From: Angelakisella sp. | GTDB taxonomy: Bacteria; Bacillota; Clostridia; Oscillospirales; Ruminococcaceae | NCBI GenBank assembly: GCA_022794295.1 | Contig: JAAWEO010000131.1 | Coordinates: 1 to 6,245, forward strand | DNA length: 6,245 nt | Direction: 5' to 3' | Part shown: positions 1 through 5,996 of the stretch, piece by piece | Layout: every line of letters begins with the position of its first letter | Numbering within the stretch: position 1 is the first letter of the stretch | Made by a program: the position numbers and the translations under genes | Notes under the pieces: generated by a model | The model's input: the letters and a program-made list of their open reading frames with translations, nothing else | The model's database searches: none | Told to the model about the DNA's origin: nothing

Positions 1-30
1 TCCGAAACGCGCCTGCGGGCGCAGGCGGCG

Positions 31-150
31 GTCGACCAGGCGCTGTCCGCCCTGGACCCGGACCGGACTGATGTCCGGTGACAGAAAGGCTAGCCGGTAT
101 TGGGCGTTGGCCTTCGGGTATGGTGCTGCGCCGGCAAAAGTCTCACCCGC
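31..150 (+). repeat. Left copy of a hairpin-rich inverted repeat
   Basis: This stretch matches the reverse complement of 6126-6245 with no gaps. By hand count 109 of 120 positions agree, and 33-92 is identical to 6184-6243. Similarity ends near 150, just before the ogt promoter. Strong hairpins follow one another: 36-55 (seven pairs, one bulged base), 62-79 (perfect 7-bp stem ACCGGAC/GTCCGGT, loop TGAT) and 124-136 (5-bp stem, 3-base loop). A further 7-bp hairpin at 10-27 lies just outside the part that can be compared. At 127/133 the left copy has a T-G pair and the right copy a T-A pair, so the stem is kept on this strand. A short reading frame ending in TGA at 79-81 is shared by both copies, but its start lies outside the window and I do not recognise it. 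It could be the 3' end of a mobile-element gene plus its downstream region, or an interspersed structured repeat. Confidence 0.85.
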
Positions 151-156
151 TATGTC

Positions 157-185
157 TTGACTTTCGGCTCTTTTTCACGTATAAT
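157..185 (+). promoter_or_regulatory. Sigma-A promoter of ogt
   Basis: The -35 box TTGACT (157-162) and -10 box TATAAT (180-185) are separated by 17 bases, a near-perfect vegetative promoter. Transcription should start near 192, about 48 bases before the ogt start codon. The -35 box begins seven bases after the left repeat stops, so the repeat ends almost exactly at the promoter edge. No operator-like palindrome is seen around it. Confidence 0.85.
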
Positions 186-239
186 CCAGAATGTAAGAAC
201 AAATATTCTAATCCCTGCCAAGAAAGGGTGCACTCTGCC

Positions 240-779
240 ATGTACTATTCCACCGAATATGCCTCCCCCCTGGGCCCCCTGACCCTCGCCGTCAACGGCG
301 AACAGCTTACCGGCCTCTGGATGAAAAACCAAAAGTATTTCGCCGCTGGCCACCCGGAAGCCCTGTCCCCAAAAGAAAACCTCCCCATCTTCTCCCTGGC
401 CGAATCCTGGCTGAACCGCTATTTCGCCGGGGAATGTCCCTCTCCCCATGAGCTTCCCCTGGCCCCCGCCGGCAGCGCCTTCCGCCAGGAGGTCTGGAAA
501 CTCCTCCAGGAGATCCCCTGGGGCCAGGTGACTACCTATGGGGAGCTGGCAAAAAAAATGGCTGGCAAGCTCGGCCGGGCAACGATGTCCAGCCAGGCAG
601 TGGGCGGCGCTGTGGGACATAATCCCATCTCTATTATTATCCCCTGCCACCGTGTGGTGGGAGCAGCCGGAAGCCTCACCGGCTATGCCGGCGGCCTGGA
701 AAAAAAGGTCCGCCTCCTACAGCATGAAGGCGTGGATACCCAGCGCTTTTTCCTGCCCAAACAGGGGACCGCCCTGTAA
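240..779 (+). CDS. ogt: Methylated-DNA--[protein]-cysteine S-methyltransferase
   Basis: This suicide DNA-repair protein moves the alkyl group from O6-alkylguanine (and O4-alkylthymine) in DNA to its own cysteine. It is 179 residues, normal for the family, with an N-terminal domain (about 1-75) and a C-terminal DNA-binding domain (about 78-165). The active site PCHRV is at 135-139 with acceptor Cys136 and His137. Asn128, Tyr100 and Glu163 match the human MGMT Asn137, Tyr114 and Glu172 positions. The usual arginine finger (RAVGGA) is replaced by Gln119 (QAVGGA). The ATG at 240 is chosen because the sigma-A promoter lies at 157-185, AAGAAAGGG lies 11 bases upstream, and the protein begins in family style. 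The frame stays open upstream to 78 but there crosses the promoter and repeat. It has its own promoter and terminator, so it is a single-gene unit unrelated to the ATPase operon. Confidence 0.95.
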   Translation: MYYSTEYASPLGPLTLAVNGEQLTGLWMKNQKYFAAGHPEALSPKENLPIFSLAESWLNRYFAGECPSPHELPLAPAGSAFRQEVWKLLQEIPWGQVTTYGELAKKMAGKLGRATMSSQAVGGAVGHNPISIIIPCHRVVGAAGSLTGYAGGLEKKVRLLQHEGVDTQRFFLPKQGTAL

Positions 780-782
780 CCC

Positions 783-809
783 ATCCCCCCGTTCCCGGGG
801 GGATTTTTT
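783..809 (+). terminator. Intrinsic terminator after ogt
   Basis: Four bases after the ogt stop codon a GC-rich hairpin forms: 784-791 pairs with 796-803 (eight pairs, loop TTCC). It is followed directly by six T residues at 804-809. This is a textbook Rho-independent terminator and separates ogt from the ATPase operon. Confidence 0.93.
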
Positions 810-960
810 ATGTCCCGGCACCAGTCCCTTCCCAGTGACACCCAAGCACATCCACTTGGAAGACCAAACGGATGGCTTTTTGATGAATATTCCCCCATGC
901 TTTTGGTTATTATACCCCGTTTTTTTGGGAAAACCGCTGCCTTTTTGTCCATGCTTTTTC
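810..960. other. Intergenic stretch without a gene
   Basis: I see no supportable gene here. A frame from the ATG at 810 codes for a partly hydrophobic 73-residue peptide, but that ATG sits at the end of the terminator T run with no ribosome binding site. The stretch is more AT-rich than its surroundings, with several T runs and the 10-base direct repeat CCATGCTTTT at 895-904 and 949-958. Its function, if any, is unknown. Confidence 0.5.
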
Positions 961-989
961 TTGCAAAACCCCTGCTTTGGGTGTATCAT
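961..989 (+). promoter_or_regulatory. Candidate promoter of the ATPase operon
   Basis: TTGCAA (961-966) and TATCAT (984-989) are 17 bases apart and match the sigma-A consensus at 4 of 6 and 5 of 6 positions. A start near 996 would give a leader of about 158 bases that contains the whole folded region at 1020-1143. A second, weaker possibility is TTGCAG (1074-1079) with TATAAC (1099-1104), but that spacing is 19 bases and it would leave the folded region untranscribed. Confidence 0.55.
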
Positions 990-1019
990 AAGGGCATATT
1001 CAAAATCGGGGATTATGGC

Positions 1020-1143
1020 CTGTTTCCATAAGTTCTGCATCGGTCTTTCCGGCAGGATCATTCCCGGGGATCCTTGCAGCTGACCTATGGAAACAGATTA
1101 TAACAGGGTTTTTCCCTTCTCCGGTTTGTAATGGCAAGGAGGG
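1020..1143 (+). promoter_or_regulatory. Structured 5' leader of the ATPase operon, candidate orphan riboswitch
   Basis: CTGTTTCCATA at 1020-1030 is perfectly complementary to TATGGAAACAG at 1086-1096. Inside this 11-bp stem, CTGCA 1035-1039 pairs with TGCAG 1075-1079. That second stem encloses two hairpins: 1041-1043/1049-1051 (CGG/CCG) and 1054-1059/1069-1074 (AGGATC/GATCCT, 9-base loop). The result is a compact three-way junction. Downstream, CCCTTCT (1114-1120) can pair with the ribosome binding site AGGAGGG (1137-1143) through seven pairs, one of them G-U. CCCT (1114-1117) can instead pair with AGGG (1105-1108). These two pairings exclude each other, as in a translational on/off switch for the gene at 1154. 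I match it to no riboswitch class from memory. The pairings are seen in the sequence; regulation is inferred. Confidence 0.5.
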
Positions 1144-1153
1144 ATGAACAGGA

Positions 1154-1474
1154 ATGAACAAAGGCAGCAATGTCCTGGAACGGCTGGTAGAGCTGGACCG
1201 AAAGGCCTGCGCTATGGTGGAGGATGCCCAGGAGGGCCTGGAGGATACCTTGGCCAATACCGAACGGGACATGGAACGGTTCCGGGAGGAGTACACCCAA
1301 AAGGCCGTTCAGCGCATCGGTGTCGTCCGGGACGAGGAGGGCAGAGCCTCCCAGGCGGAGCTGATGGACATCGCCCAGCGGTATCACTCCCTGATGGAGG
1401 GCCTGGAAAAAACCTACCAGGAGCGCCATACCCAGTGGGAGGATGAGATCTTCCAGCGGTGCGTCGAAAAGTAG
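1154..1474 (+). CDS. V/A-type ATPase peripheral-stalk subunit G/H-like coiled-coil protein
   Basis: This 106-residue, highly charged and almost wholly helical protein has no membrane segment or signal peptide, and long Glu/Arg/Lys-rich heptad-like stretches (about 18-55 and 64-104). First place in a V/A-ATPase operon, this size and a coiled-coil character fit the G/H subunit (NtpF in Enterococcus hirae, AhaH in archaea). That subunit pairs with E to form the peripheral stalk holding the A3B3 head still against subunit I. The ATG at 1154 is preceded by AAGGAGGG at 1136-1143, ten bases away. An ATG at 1144 abuts that site and opens a different, unlikely frame. The ribosome binding site is the one that may be masked by the leader at 1114-1120. 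The call rests mainly on position and composition because the family is poorly conserved. Confidence 0.75.
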   Translation: MNKGSNVLERLVELDRKACAMVEDAQEGLEDTLANTERDMERFREEYTQKAVQRIGVVRDEEGRASQAELMDIAQRYHSLMEGLEKTYQERHTQWEDEIFQRCVEK

Positions 1475-1499
1475 CATTACGGAAAGGAGCGTCGAAGGG

Positions 1500-2546
1500 A
1501 TGCTCAAATCCTTTTCCAACAAGGCCATCGCCACCAAGGCCAGGGCGATGTACGGGGCCCGGGTCACCGCCGCCGATTACGAGGAACTGATCAAGAAGCG
1601 TTCGGTGGGGGAGGCCGCGGCCTACCTTAGGGACAACACCCACTACCGGGAGGTCCTGGGGCAGACGGATTCCGCCGCCATTCACCGGGGGCAGCTGGAA
1701 AACCTCCTGCGGAGCCTGCGGTATATCCAGTACCAACGGCTGATCGCCTTCGACTTTGGCCAGCAGGAGCTTTACCGGTATATCTACGCCTGGGACGAAA
1801 GCCGCCAGCTGATCGCCCTTCTCCGCTTTTTAGGCAGCAAGCAGGGGAAGCAGGACGGGGAGCGGTACCAATACCGTTATGACCGCCGGCTGGCCCAGCA
1901 TACCAGCTACGACCTGGAAAAGCTGGTGGAGGTGAAAAGCTGGCAGGAGCTGATCGAGCTTTTGGGGGAAAGCCCCTACGGAAAAATTTTGCGGCAGTTC
2001 CCGCCGGACACCGATGGCCAGCTGGACCTGATGAAGTGCGAGCAGGCCATCTCTGCCCAGTATTACCGGCAGCAGCTGGATATCCTGGACAAGGAGCTGG
2101 GGGGGGCGGCCCGGGATGCCATGCGGGAGGTTTTTTACCGGTGCATTGACAACCAGAACCTCTCCCAGGTCTACCGTCTTAAGCGGTTCTTCCGCAGTGA
2201 CCCGGCCTTTATCCGGGAAAGCCTTCTCCCCTTCCATACCCCCCTGAGCAAGGTCATTGACAGAATGATCGAGGCCGAGGACGTCCGCTCCCTTCACGGG
2301 GTGCTGGAAAAGGCGGGGCTGGTCCAGAGCGGTAGCGAGGAGGACACCGATTTTATTGAAACCACGGTGCAGCGCATCCGGGCCAAGCAGAGCAAAAAGG
2401 ACCTGCGCAATTCCGGCTGTCCGCCGGTGGTGCTCCATGCCTATATCACCCAGTTGGAGATCGAGCTGGGGAACCTGGTGAACATCATCGAATCGGTCCG
2501 GTACGGTCTGCCGCCGGAGGAGATCCGGTCCATGCTTGTACTATAA
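1500..2546 (+). CDS. ntpC: V/A-type ATPase subunit C (AC39/d family)
   Basis: Subunit C is the funnel-shaped socket on top of the K ring that links the central stalk (D and F) to the rotor. The 348-residue, mostly helical soluble protein has the family length. Its N-terminus has the typical pattern of short helices around ARAMYGARVTAADYEEL, and its C-terminus (about 318-347) carries the E-x-x-N-x-x-x-I-I-x-x-x-x-x-x-L-P-x-E-x-I pattern that closes AC39 proteins. The ATG at 1500 is preferred because GGAAAGGAG lies ten bases before it. An in-frame ATG at 1443 would add 19 residues, overlap the previous gene by 32 bases and has no good ribosome binding site. It begins 25 bases after the previous stop codon and ends 28 bases before ntpI, so the genes are co-transcribed. 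Confidence 0.93.
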   Translation: MLKSFSNKAIATKARAMYGARVTAADYEELIKKRSVGEAAAYLRDNTHYREVLGQTDSAAIHRGQLENLLRSLRYIQYQRLIAFDFGQQELYRYIYAWDESRQLIALLRFLGSKQGKQDGERYQYRYDRRLAQHTSYDLEKLVEVKSWQELIELLGESPYGKILRQFPPDTDGQLDLMKCEQAISAQYYRQQLDILDKELGGAARDAMREVFYRCIDNQNLSQVYRLKRFFRSDPAFIRESLLPFHTPLSKVIDRMIEAEDVRSLHGVLEKAGLVQSGSEEDTDFIETTVQRIRAKQSKKDLRNSGCPPVVLHAYITQLEIELGNLVNIIESVRYGLPPEEIRSMLVL

Positions 2547-2574
2547 TGATCACAACAGAAAGGTGGTGAAGTCT

Positions 2575-4524
2575 GTGTCCATTGAAAAGATGTCCCTGGT
2601 GACCATCCGCGGGGAGCGGGGACAACTGGACGAGGTGCTGCTGCGGTGTCTGGATTCCGGTATTTTTCACCCGGAATCCGCCGGGAGCCTAAGCGAGTAT
2701 TCTTCCTCCCTGTCGGTAATGAAGGAGGAAAACCCCTACGCCGCCCTGGGAAAAAAGCTGAGCGCCATCGCCCTGGACGCGGACATTGATCTTGGCAATA
2801 CCAGCTTCGAGGGGCTGGACCTCCAGAACAAGGAGATCCCCGGCTACATCGACGGACTGGACGGGAAGCTGAAAAAGCTCCTCTCTAAAAAACGGGGGTC
2901 GGAGCAGCTGATTGCCTCCCACGAAAAGGCGCTGCAAAGGCTGCGGCACCTTACCGGTCTGGAGGATGTAAATTTCGACAGCCTTTTTTCCTGCAAGTAC
3001 ATCAAGCTCCGGTTCGGCCGTCTGCCGGTGGACAGCTACCAGAAGCTGCGCAGCTACAGCGACCGGCCCTTTATTCTGCTCTCGTCAGAAAACGACGGTG
3101 GGTATGTGTGGAGCCTCTACTTCTGCGCTATGGCCGACGTCCAGGAGATCGACGGCCTGTTCCAGTCCCTCTACTTCGAGCGGGTCCGGGTCCCCGACTA
3201 CGCCCACGGCACCCCCCAGGAGGCTATTGACTTTATTGAAAAGGACCTCCAGCGGGAGCAGAAGGTGCTGGCAGACATTAAAGGAGAGATCGCCGGCATT
3301 GCCGCCGGGGAGAAGGACCGGGTCCAGCGGCTGTATGCCAAGCTGTGCCTGCTGGGCGAGGCCTTTGAGCTGCGGGACAAGGCCGCTTTTGTGAAAAACG
3401 ACTTTGTGGTGCTGGGCTACGTCCCCCGGGGAGCGGTGAACGCCTTTGAAAAGGACTTCGGCGACCTGGAAAAGGTCACCGTCACCCTGAAGGACCCCCT
3501 GGAGGAGCCCCGGCTCTCGGTTCCTGTCCGCCTGAAAAACCTGGCCTTTGTAAAGCCCTTCGAGATGTTTGTGGACATGTACGGGCTCCCCTCCTACCAG
3601 GAGCTGGACCCCACCCCCTATGTGGCCTTTACCTACATCCTGCTGTTCGGCATTATGTTCGGTGACCTGGGCCAGGGGCTGATGGTCTCCCTGCTGGGGC
3701 TGTTCCTTTATAAGAAGAAGGGAATGGCTATCGGCGGGATCATGTCCCGCATCGGACTGTCCTCTATGGTATTCGGCTTTTTGTACGGGTCGGTATTCGG
3801 CTTTGAGGAGCTGCTCATTCCTGTTCATCAAGCCCTGTTCGGACGCCCCCACCTGATCCAGGTGATGGAAGGGAGCTACACCAACTTCCTGCTGCTGGCG
3901 GCGGTTGGGGTCGGCGCTGTTATCATCATTGTCTCCATCAGCTTTAACATCCTGCTGGGTGTGCGGCAAAAGGACTGGGAACGGGTCTTCTTCTCCAACA
4001 ACGGCCTGGCCGGCTTGGTGTTCTACCTGGCGGTGCTCTTTGCCGCGGTGGCTACCATGGTGCTTGGGCTGAATGTCCTGACCCCTGTCTATATCATCCC
4101 CTTCCTTGTGGTCCCGCTGCTGCTCATGTTTGCCAAGGAGCCCCTGGGCAAGCTGCTGCGGGGGGAAAAGGAGCTGTTCCCCGAGGGTGTGGGCGGCTTT
4201 GTGGTGGAAAACTTTTTTGAGATGTTCGAGGTTCTCCTCAGCTTTGTCACCAACACCATGTCCTTCCTCCGTGTGGGGGCCTTTGTCCTGGTCCACGCCG
4301 GTATGATGGTGGTGGTCTTTACCCTCTCCGGCATGGTGGGGGGAGCAGGCTCCATTGCTGTAATTATTGCGGGCAACATTTTTGTCGCCGCCATGGAGGG
4401 CCTGATCGTGGGCATCCAGGTGCTGCGTTTGGAGTTCTACGAGATCTTCAGCCGCTTCTTTGATGGCAAGGGTCAGCCCTTCCTGCCCGCCAAGGTGGAT
4501 TATTCTGTTCAGGAGGCTGCATAG
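2575..4524 (+). CDS. ntpI: V/A-type ATPase subunit I (a subunit, membrane stator)
   Basis: Subunit I provides the two half-channels through which ions reach and leave the K ring. The 649-residue protein has a soluble coiled-coil arm (about 1-340), which contacts the peripheral stalks, and a membrane half (about 349-635) with around seven or eight helices. The conserved GD motif is at 363-364 in FGIMFGDLGQG. The functional arginines appear to be Arg566 (SFLRVGAF) and Arg618 with Gln615 (GIQVLRLEFYE), the expected pair facing the K-ring carboxylate. The GTG at 2575 is chosen: AGGTGGTGA lies six bases upstream and MSIEKMSLVTI is a typical subunit I beginning. A TTG at 2536 would extend it by 13 residues and overlap ntpC, and an ATG at 2590 is also possible. 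The protein looks complete with no missing motif. Confidence 0.96.
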   Translation: MSIEKMSLVTIRGERGQLDEVLLRCLDSGIFHPESAGSLSEYSSSLSVMKEENPYAALGKKLSAIALDADIDLGNTSFEGLDLQNKEIPGYIDGLDGKLKKLLSKKRGSEQLIASHEKALQRLRHLTGLEDVNFDSLFSCKYIKLRFGRLPVDSYQKLRSYSDRPFILLSSENDGGYVWSLYFCAMADVQEIDGLFQSLYFERVRVPDYAHGTPQEAIDFIEKDLQREQKVLADIKGEIAGIAAGEKDRVQRLYAKLCLLGEAFELRDKAAFVKNDFVVLGYVPRGAVNAFEKDFGDLEKVTVTLKDPLEEPRLSVPVRLKNLAFVKPFEMFVDMYGLPSYQELDPTPYVAFTYILLFGIMFGDLGQGLMVSLLGLFLYKKKGMAIGGIMSRIGLSSMVFGFLYGSVFGFEELLIPVHQALFGRPHLIQVMEGSYTNFLLLAAVGVGAVIIIVSISFNILLGVRQKDWERVFFSNNGLAGLVFYLAVLFAAVATMVLGLNVLTPVYIIPFLVVPLLLMFAKEPLGKLLRGEKELFPEGVGGFVVENFFEMFEVLLSFVTNTMSFLRVGAFVLVHAGMMVVVFTLSGMVGGAGSIAVIIAGNIFVAAMEGLIVGIQVLRLEFYEIFSRFFDGKGQPFLPAKVDYSVQEAA

Positions 4525-4540
4525 CGGCCGCTCCTGGGAC

Positions 4541-4563
4541 AACCTAAAAATAGTTTTTGGAGG
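4541..4563 (+). promoter_or_regulatory. AT-rich translation-initiation region of ntpK
   Basis: Before ntpK lies an island of A and T (4545-4558, mostly runs of A then T) joined to GGAGG at 4559-4563, nine bases before the ATG. The flanking sequence is GC-rich. The K subunit is needed in about ten copies per complex, and in the Escherichia coli F-type operon a U-rich leader before atpE raises translation of the ring subunit. A similar enhancer role here is inferred. Confidence 0.4.
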
Positions 4564-4572
4564 TATCCGAAT

Positions 4573-5025
4573 ATGAACGCGACATTCTTTGTGCTTCCCC
4601 TGGCTGCTGTGCTGATGCTGATGATGCCCCTGGTGCCCATTTACAAGGGGGTCACCACCGGTCAGAAGGCCAAGCACGCTGTGCTCTTTAACCTGTGCGC
4701 CTTTTTCGGGGTCGCTGCCCTGATGGTCATTCTGCCTATGGGCGGGTTCATCACCCTGGCCGAGGCTGAGCCTGCCGCTGCCGCCATGGCCGCTGAGGCC
4801 GGCATGACCGTAGGCGCCGGCCTGGGGTACCTGGCCGCCGCCCTGGTTACTGGCTGCTCCTGCATCGGCGCCGGTATCGCCGTAGCCGCCGCCGCCCCCG
4901 CCGCCATTGGTGCCTTCTCCGAGGATCCCAAGGCCTTTGGTAAGGCGCTGATCTTCGTGGCCCTGGGCGAAGGCGTGGCTCTGTACGGCCTGCTGATCTC
5001 CATTCTGATCATCAACAACCTGTAA
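4573..5025 (+). CDS. ntpK: V/A-type ATPase subunit K (rotor-ring proteolipid)
   Basis: K forms the membrane ring that carries ions past subunit I. The 150-residue protein has four likely membrane helices (about 4-25, 38-60, 79-113, 124-148). Only the last two form a recognisable c-type hairpin: a glycine/alanine-rich helix, polar loop SEDP (116-119), and a final helix with the ion-binding carboxylate Glu133 in GEGVALYG. The first pair lacks that signature and an equivalent acid, and an alanine/glutamate-rich linker (62-77) joins the halves. The polar residues that bind Na+ in the Ilyobacter c ring appear replaced: Val104 at the Gln position, and Gly134 and Val135 after the Glu, while Tyr138 is kept. 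This leans towards H+ or an alternative coordination, but the ion is not settled. It follows ntpI by 48 bases with no terminator. Confidence 0.94.
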   Translation: MNATFFVLPLAAVLMLMMPLVPIYKGVTTGQKAKHAVLFNLCAFFGVAALMVILPMGGFITLAEAEPAAAAMAAEAGMTVGAGLGYLAAALVTGCSCIGAGIAVAAAAPAAIGAFSEDPKAFGKALIFVALGEGVALYGLLISILIINNL

Positions 5026-5052
5026 GCTGCCGGGCAGGGAGGAGGAACTGCG

Positions 5053-5361
5053 ATGAAATTCTATCTCCTCAGTGACAACATCGACACCAAAATGGGGATG
5101 CGCCTGGCGGGGATCGACGGGGTGGTGCTTCACGAGGCGGAGGAGGTCCAGAAGGAGCTCCTGCGGGTGATGGACGACCCGGAGATTGGGGTAGTGCTCA
5201 TGACCAACCGGCTGATCAGCCTTTGTCCGGAGCTGGTCTACGACCTGAAGCTGAACCGAAAGCGCCCCCTGATCGTAGAGGTCACCGACCGCCACGGGGC
5301 GGGGCAGCTTTCCGACGCCATTACACGGTATGTTCAGGAGGCCGTCGGCATCACCATTTAA
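5053..5361 (+). CDS. ntpG: V/A-type ATPase subunit F (central stalk)
   Basis: Subunit F (NtpG in the Enterococcus naming) is a small Rossmann-like protein that binds subunit D in the central shaft and helps couple rotation to catalysis. At 102 residues it has family size. It shows the typical opening MKFYLLSDN with T-x-x-G-x-R-L-A-G-I at 12-21, the central strand IGVVLMTNRL (45-54), and RPLIVEVTD (71-79) before the C-terminal helix. The ATG at 5053 is preceded by a very strong AGGGAGGAGG (5036-5045) seven bases away. It sits 27 bases after ntpK and 38 before ntpE. Its partner D is not encoded in this window. Confidence 0.94.
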   Translation: MKFYLLSDNIDTKMGMRLAGIDGVVLHEAEEVQKELLRVMDDPEIGVVLMTNRLISLCPELVYDLKLNRKRPLIVEVTDRHGAGQLSDAITRYVQEAVGITI

Positions 5362-5399
5362 CAGGGCCCAATTCCACCTAAGAAAGGGCGTGAAAAAAC

Positions 5400-5996
5400 G
5401 TGGCGACCATTGAAGAACGGTTTGAAATGATACAGAGATCGGTCCTGGACCAGGCGGAGGCGGAGGCCAAGAAGCTGAGGGACGAGGCAGCGGCCTACAA
5501 GGAAGCCGCCATGAAGAAGGCGGAGACGGAGGTCCTTCAGGAGCTTTACAGCCGCATCCAGGACGAGATCAGCGAGATCCACACCAGCGCGACCCGGAGC
5601 GTCTCCCAAAAGGAGAGCAAGGAGCGGCAGGAGCTGCTGCTGCGCCGGGAGGAGATCACCCGGGCGGTATTCGAGCAGGTCAAGAAGCGGCTTTTGGACT
5701 TTACCAAGACGCCGGCATACATTGACCTGATGAACGAGATCGCCAAGGAGCTGGGGGCACGGTGCCCCATGGAGGGGACCATTGTCATGCTGCGCCGGGA
5801 GGATTACCACCTGGCGGCGAAGCTGGGGGAGCACTTTGGGAAGAACGTGCGGATCCTGGCGGAGGAAGCGATCCACATTGGTGGGATCAAGGTAATGAAC
5901 CAATCGTCGGGGATTTTTCTGGACGAGACGTTGGACAGCCGGTTAGAGGACCAGAAGCCCTGGTTCTACTCCCATTCCGGCCTAACCATAGCCTAA
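5400..5996 (+). CDS. ntpE: V/A-type ATPase subunit E (peripheral stalk)
   Basis: Subunit E pairs with the G/H protein to form the outer stalk that anchors the catalytic head. The 198-residue protein has a long charged N-terminal helix (about 3-103, many Glu/Lys/Arg/Ala) and a globular C-terminal domain. That domain ends in the characteristic GGIKV (161-165) and the D-E-T-L-D-S-R-L-E segment (175-183), so it is full length. The start is GTG at 5400 (MATIEERF), with AAAGGG about eleven bases upstream; no ATG nearby gives a better start. The stop codon at 5994-5996 is the last V-ATPase base seen. In related operons subunits A, B and D normally follow within tens of bases, but here a non-coding hairpin-rich sequence starts at once. 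Confidence 0.93.
   Translation: MATIEERFEMIQRSVLDQAEAEAKKLRDEAAAYKEAAMKKAETEVLQELYSRIQDEISEIHTSATRSVSQKESKERQELLLRREEITRAVFEQVKKRLLDFTKTPAYIDLMNEIAKELGARCPMEGTIVMLRREDYHLAAKLGEHFGKNVRILAEEAIHIGGIKVMNQSSGIFLDETLDSRLEDQKPWFYSHSGLTIA

Noticed and set aside
78..239. Upstream extension of the ogt frame by 54 residues
   Set aside because: It crosses the repeat and the sigma-A promoter at 157-185, and has no homology-like content. The ATG at 240 has a ribosome binding site and a family-typical start.
909..937. TATAAT on the minus strand (914-909)
   Set aside because: No acceptable -35 box 16-18 bases upstream and no gene on that strand for it to serve.
810..1031. Small hydrophobic peptide of 73 residues
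   Set aside because: Its ATG lies in the terminator T run without a ribosome binding site, and the frame runs through the candidate promoter at 961-989.
1443..1499. Earlier ATG for ntpC adding 19 residues
   Set aside because: No good ribosome binding site and a 32-base overlap with the previous gene, while the ATG at 1500 has GGAAAGGAG at the right distance.
3085..5295. Very long open frame of 736 residues on the minus strand
   Set aside because: It lies opposite ntpI, ntpK and ntpG, which have clear family motifs. It is His/Gln/Gly-rich low-complexity sequence caused by high GC and third-position bias.
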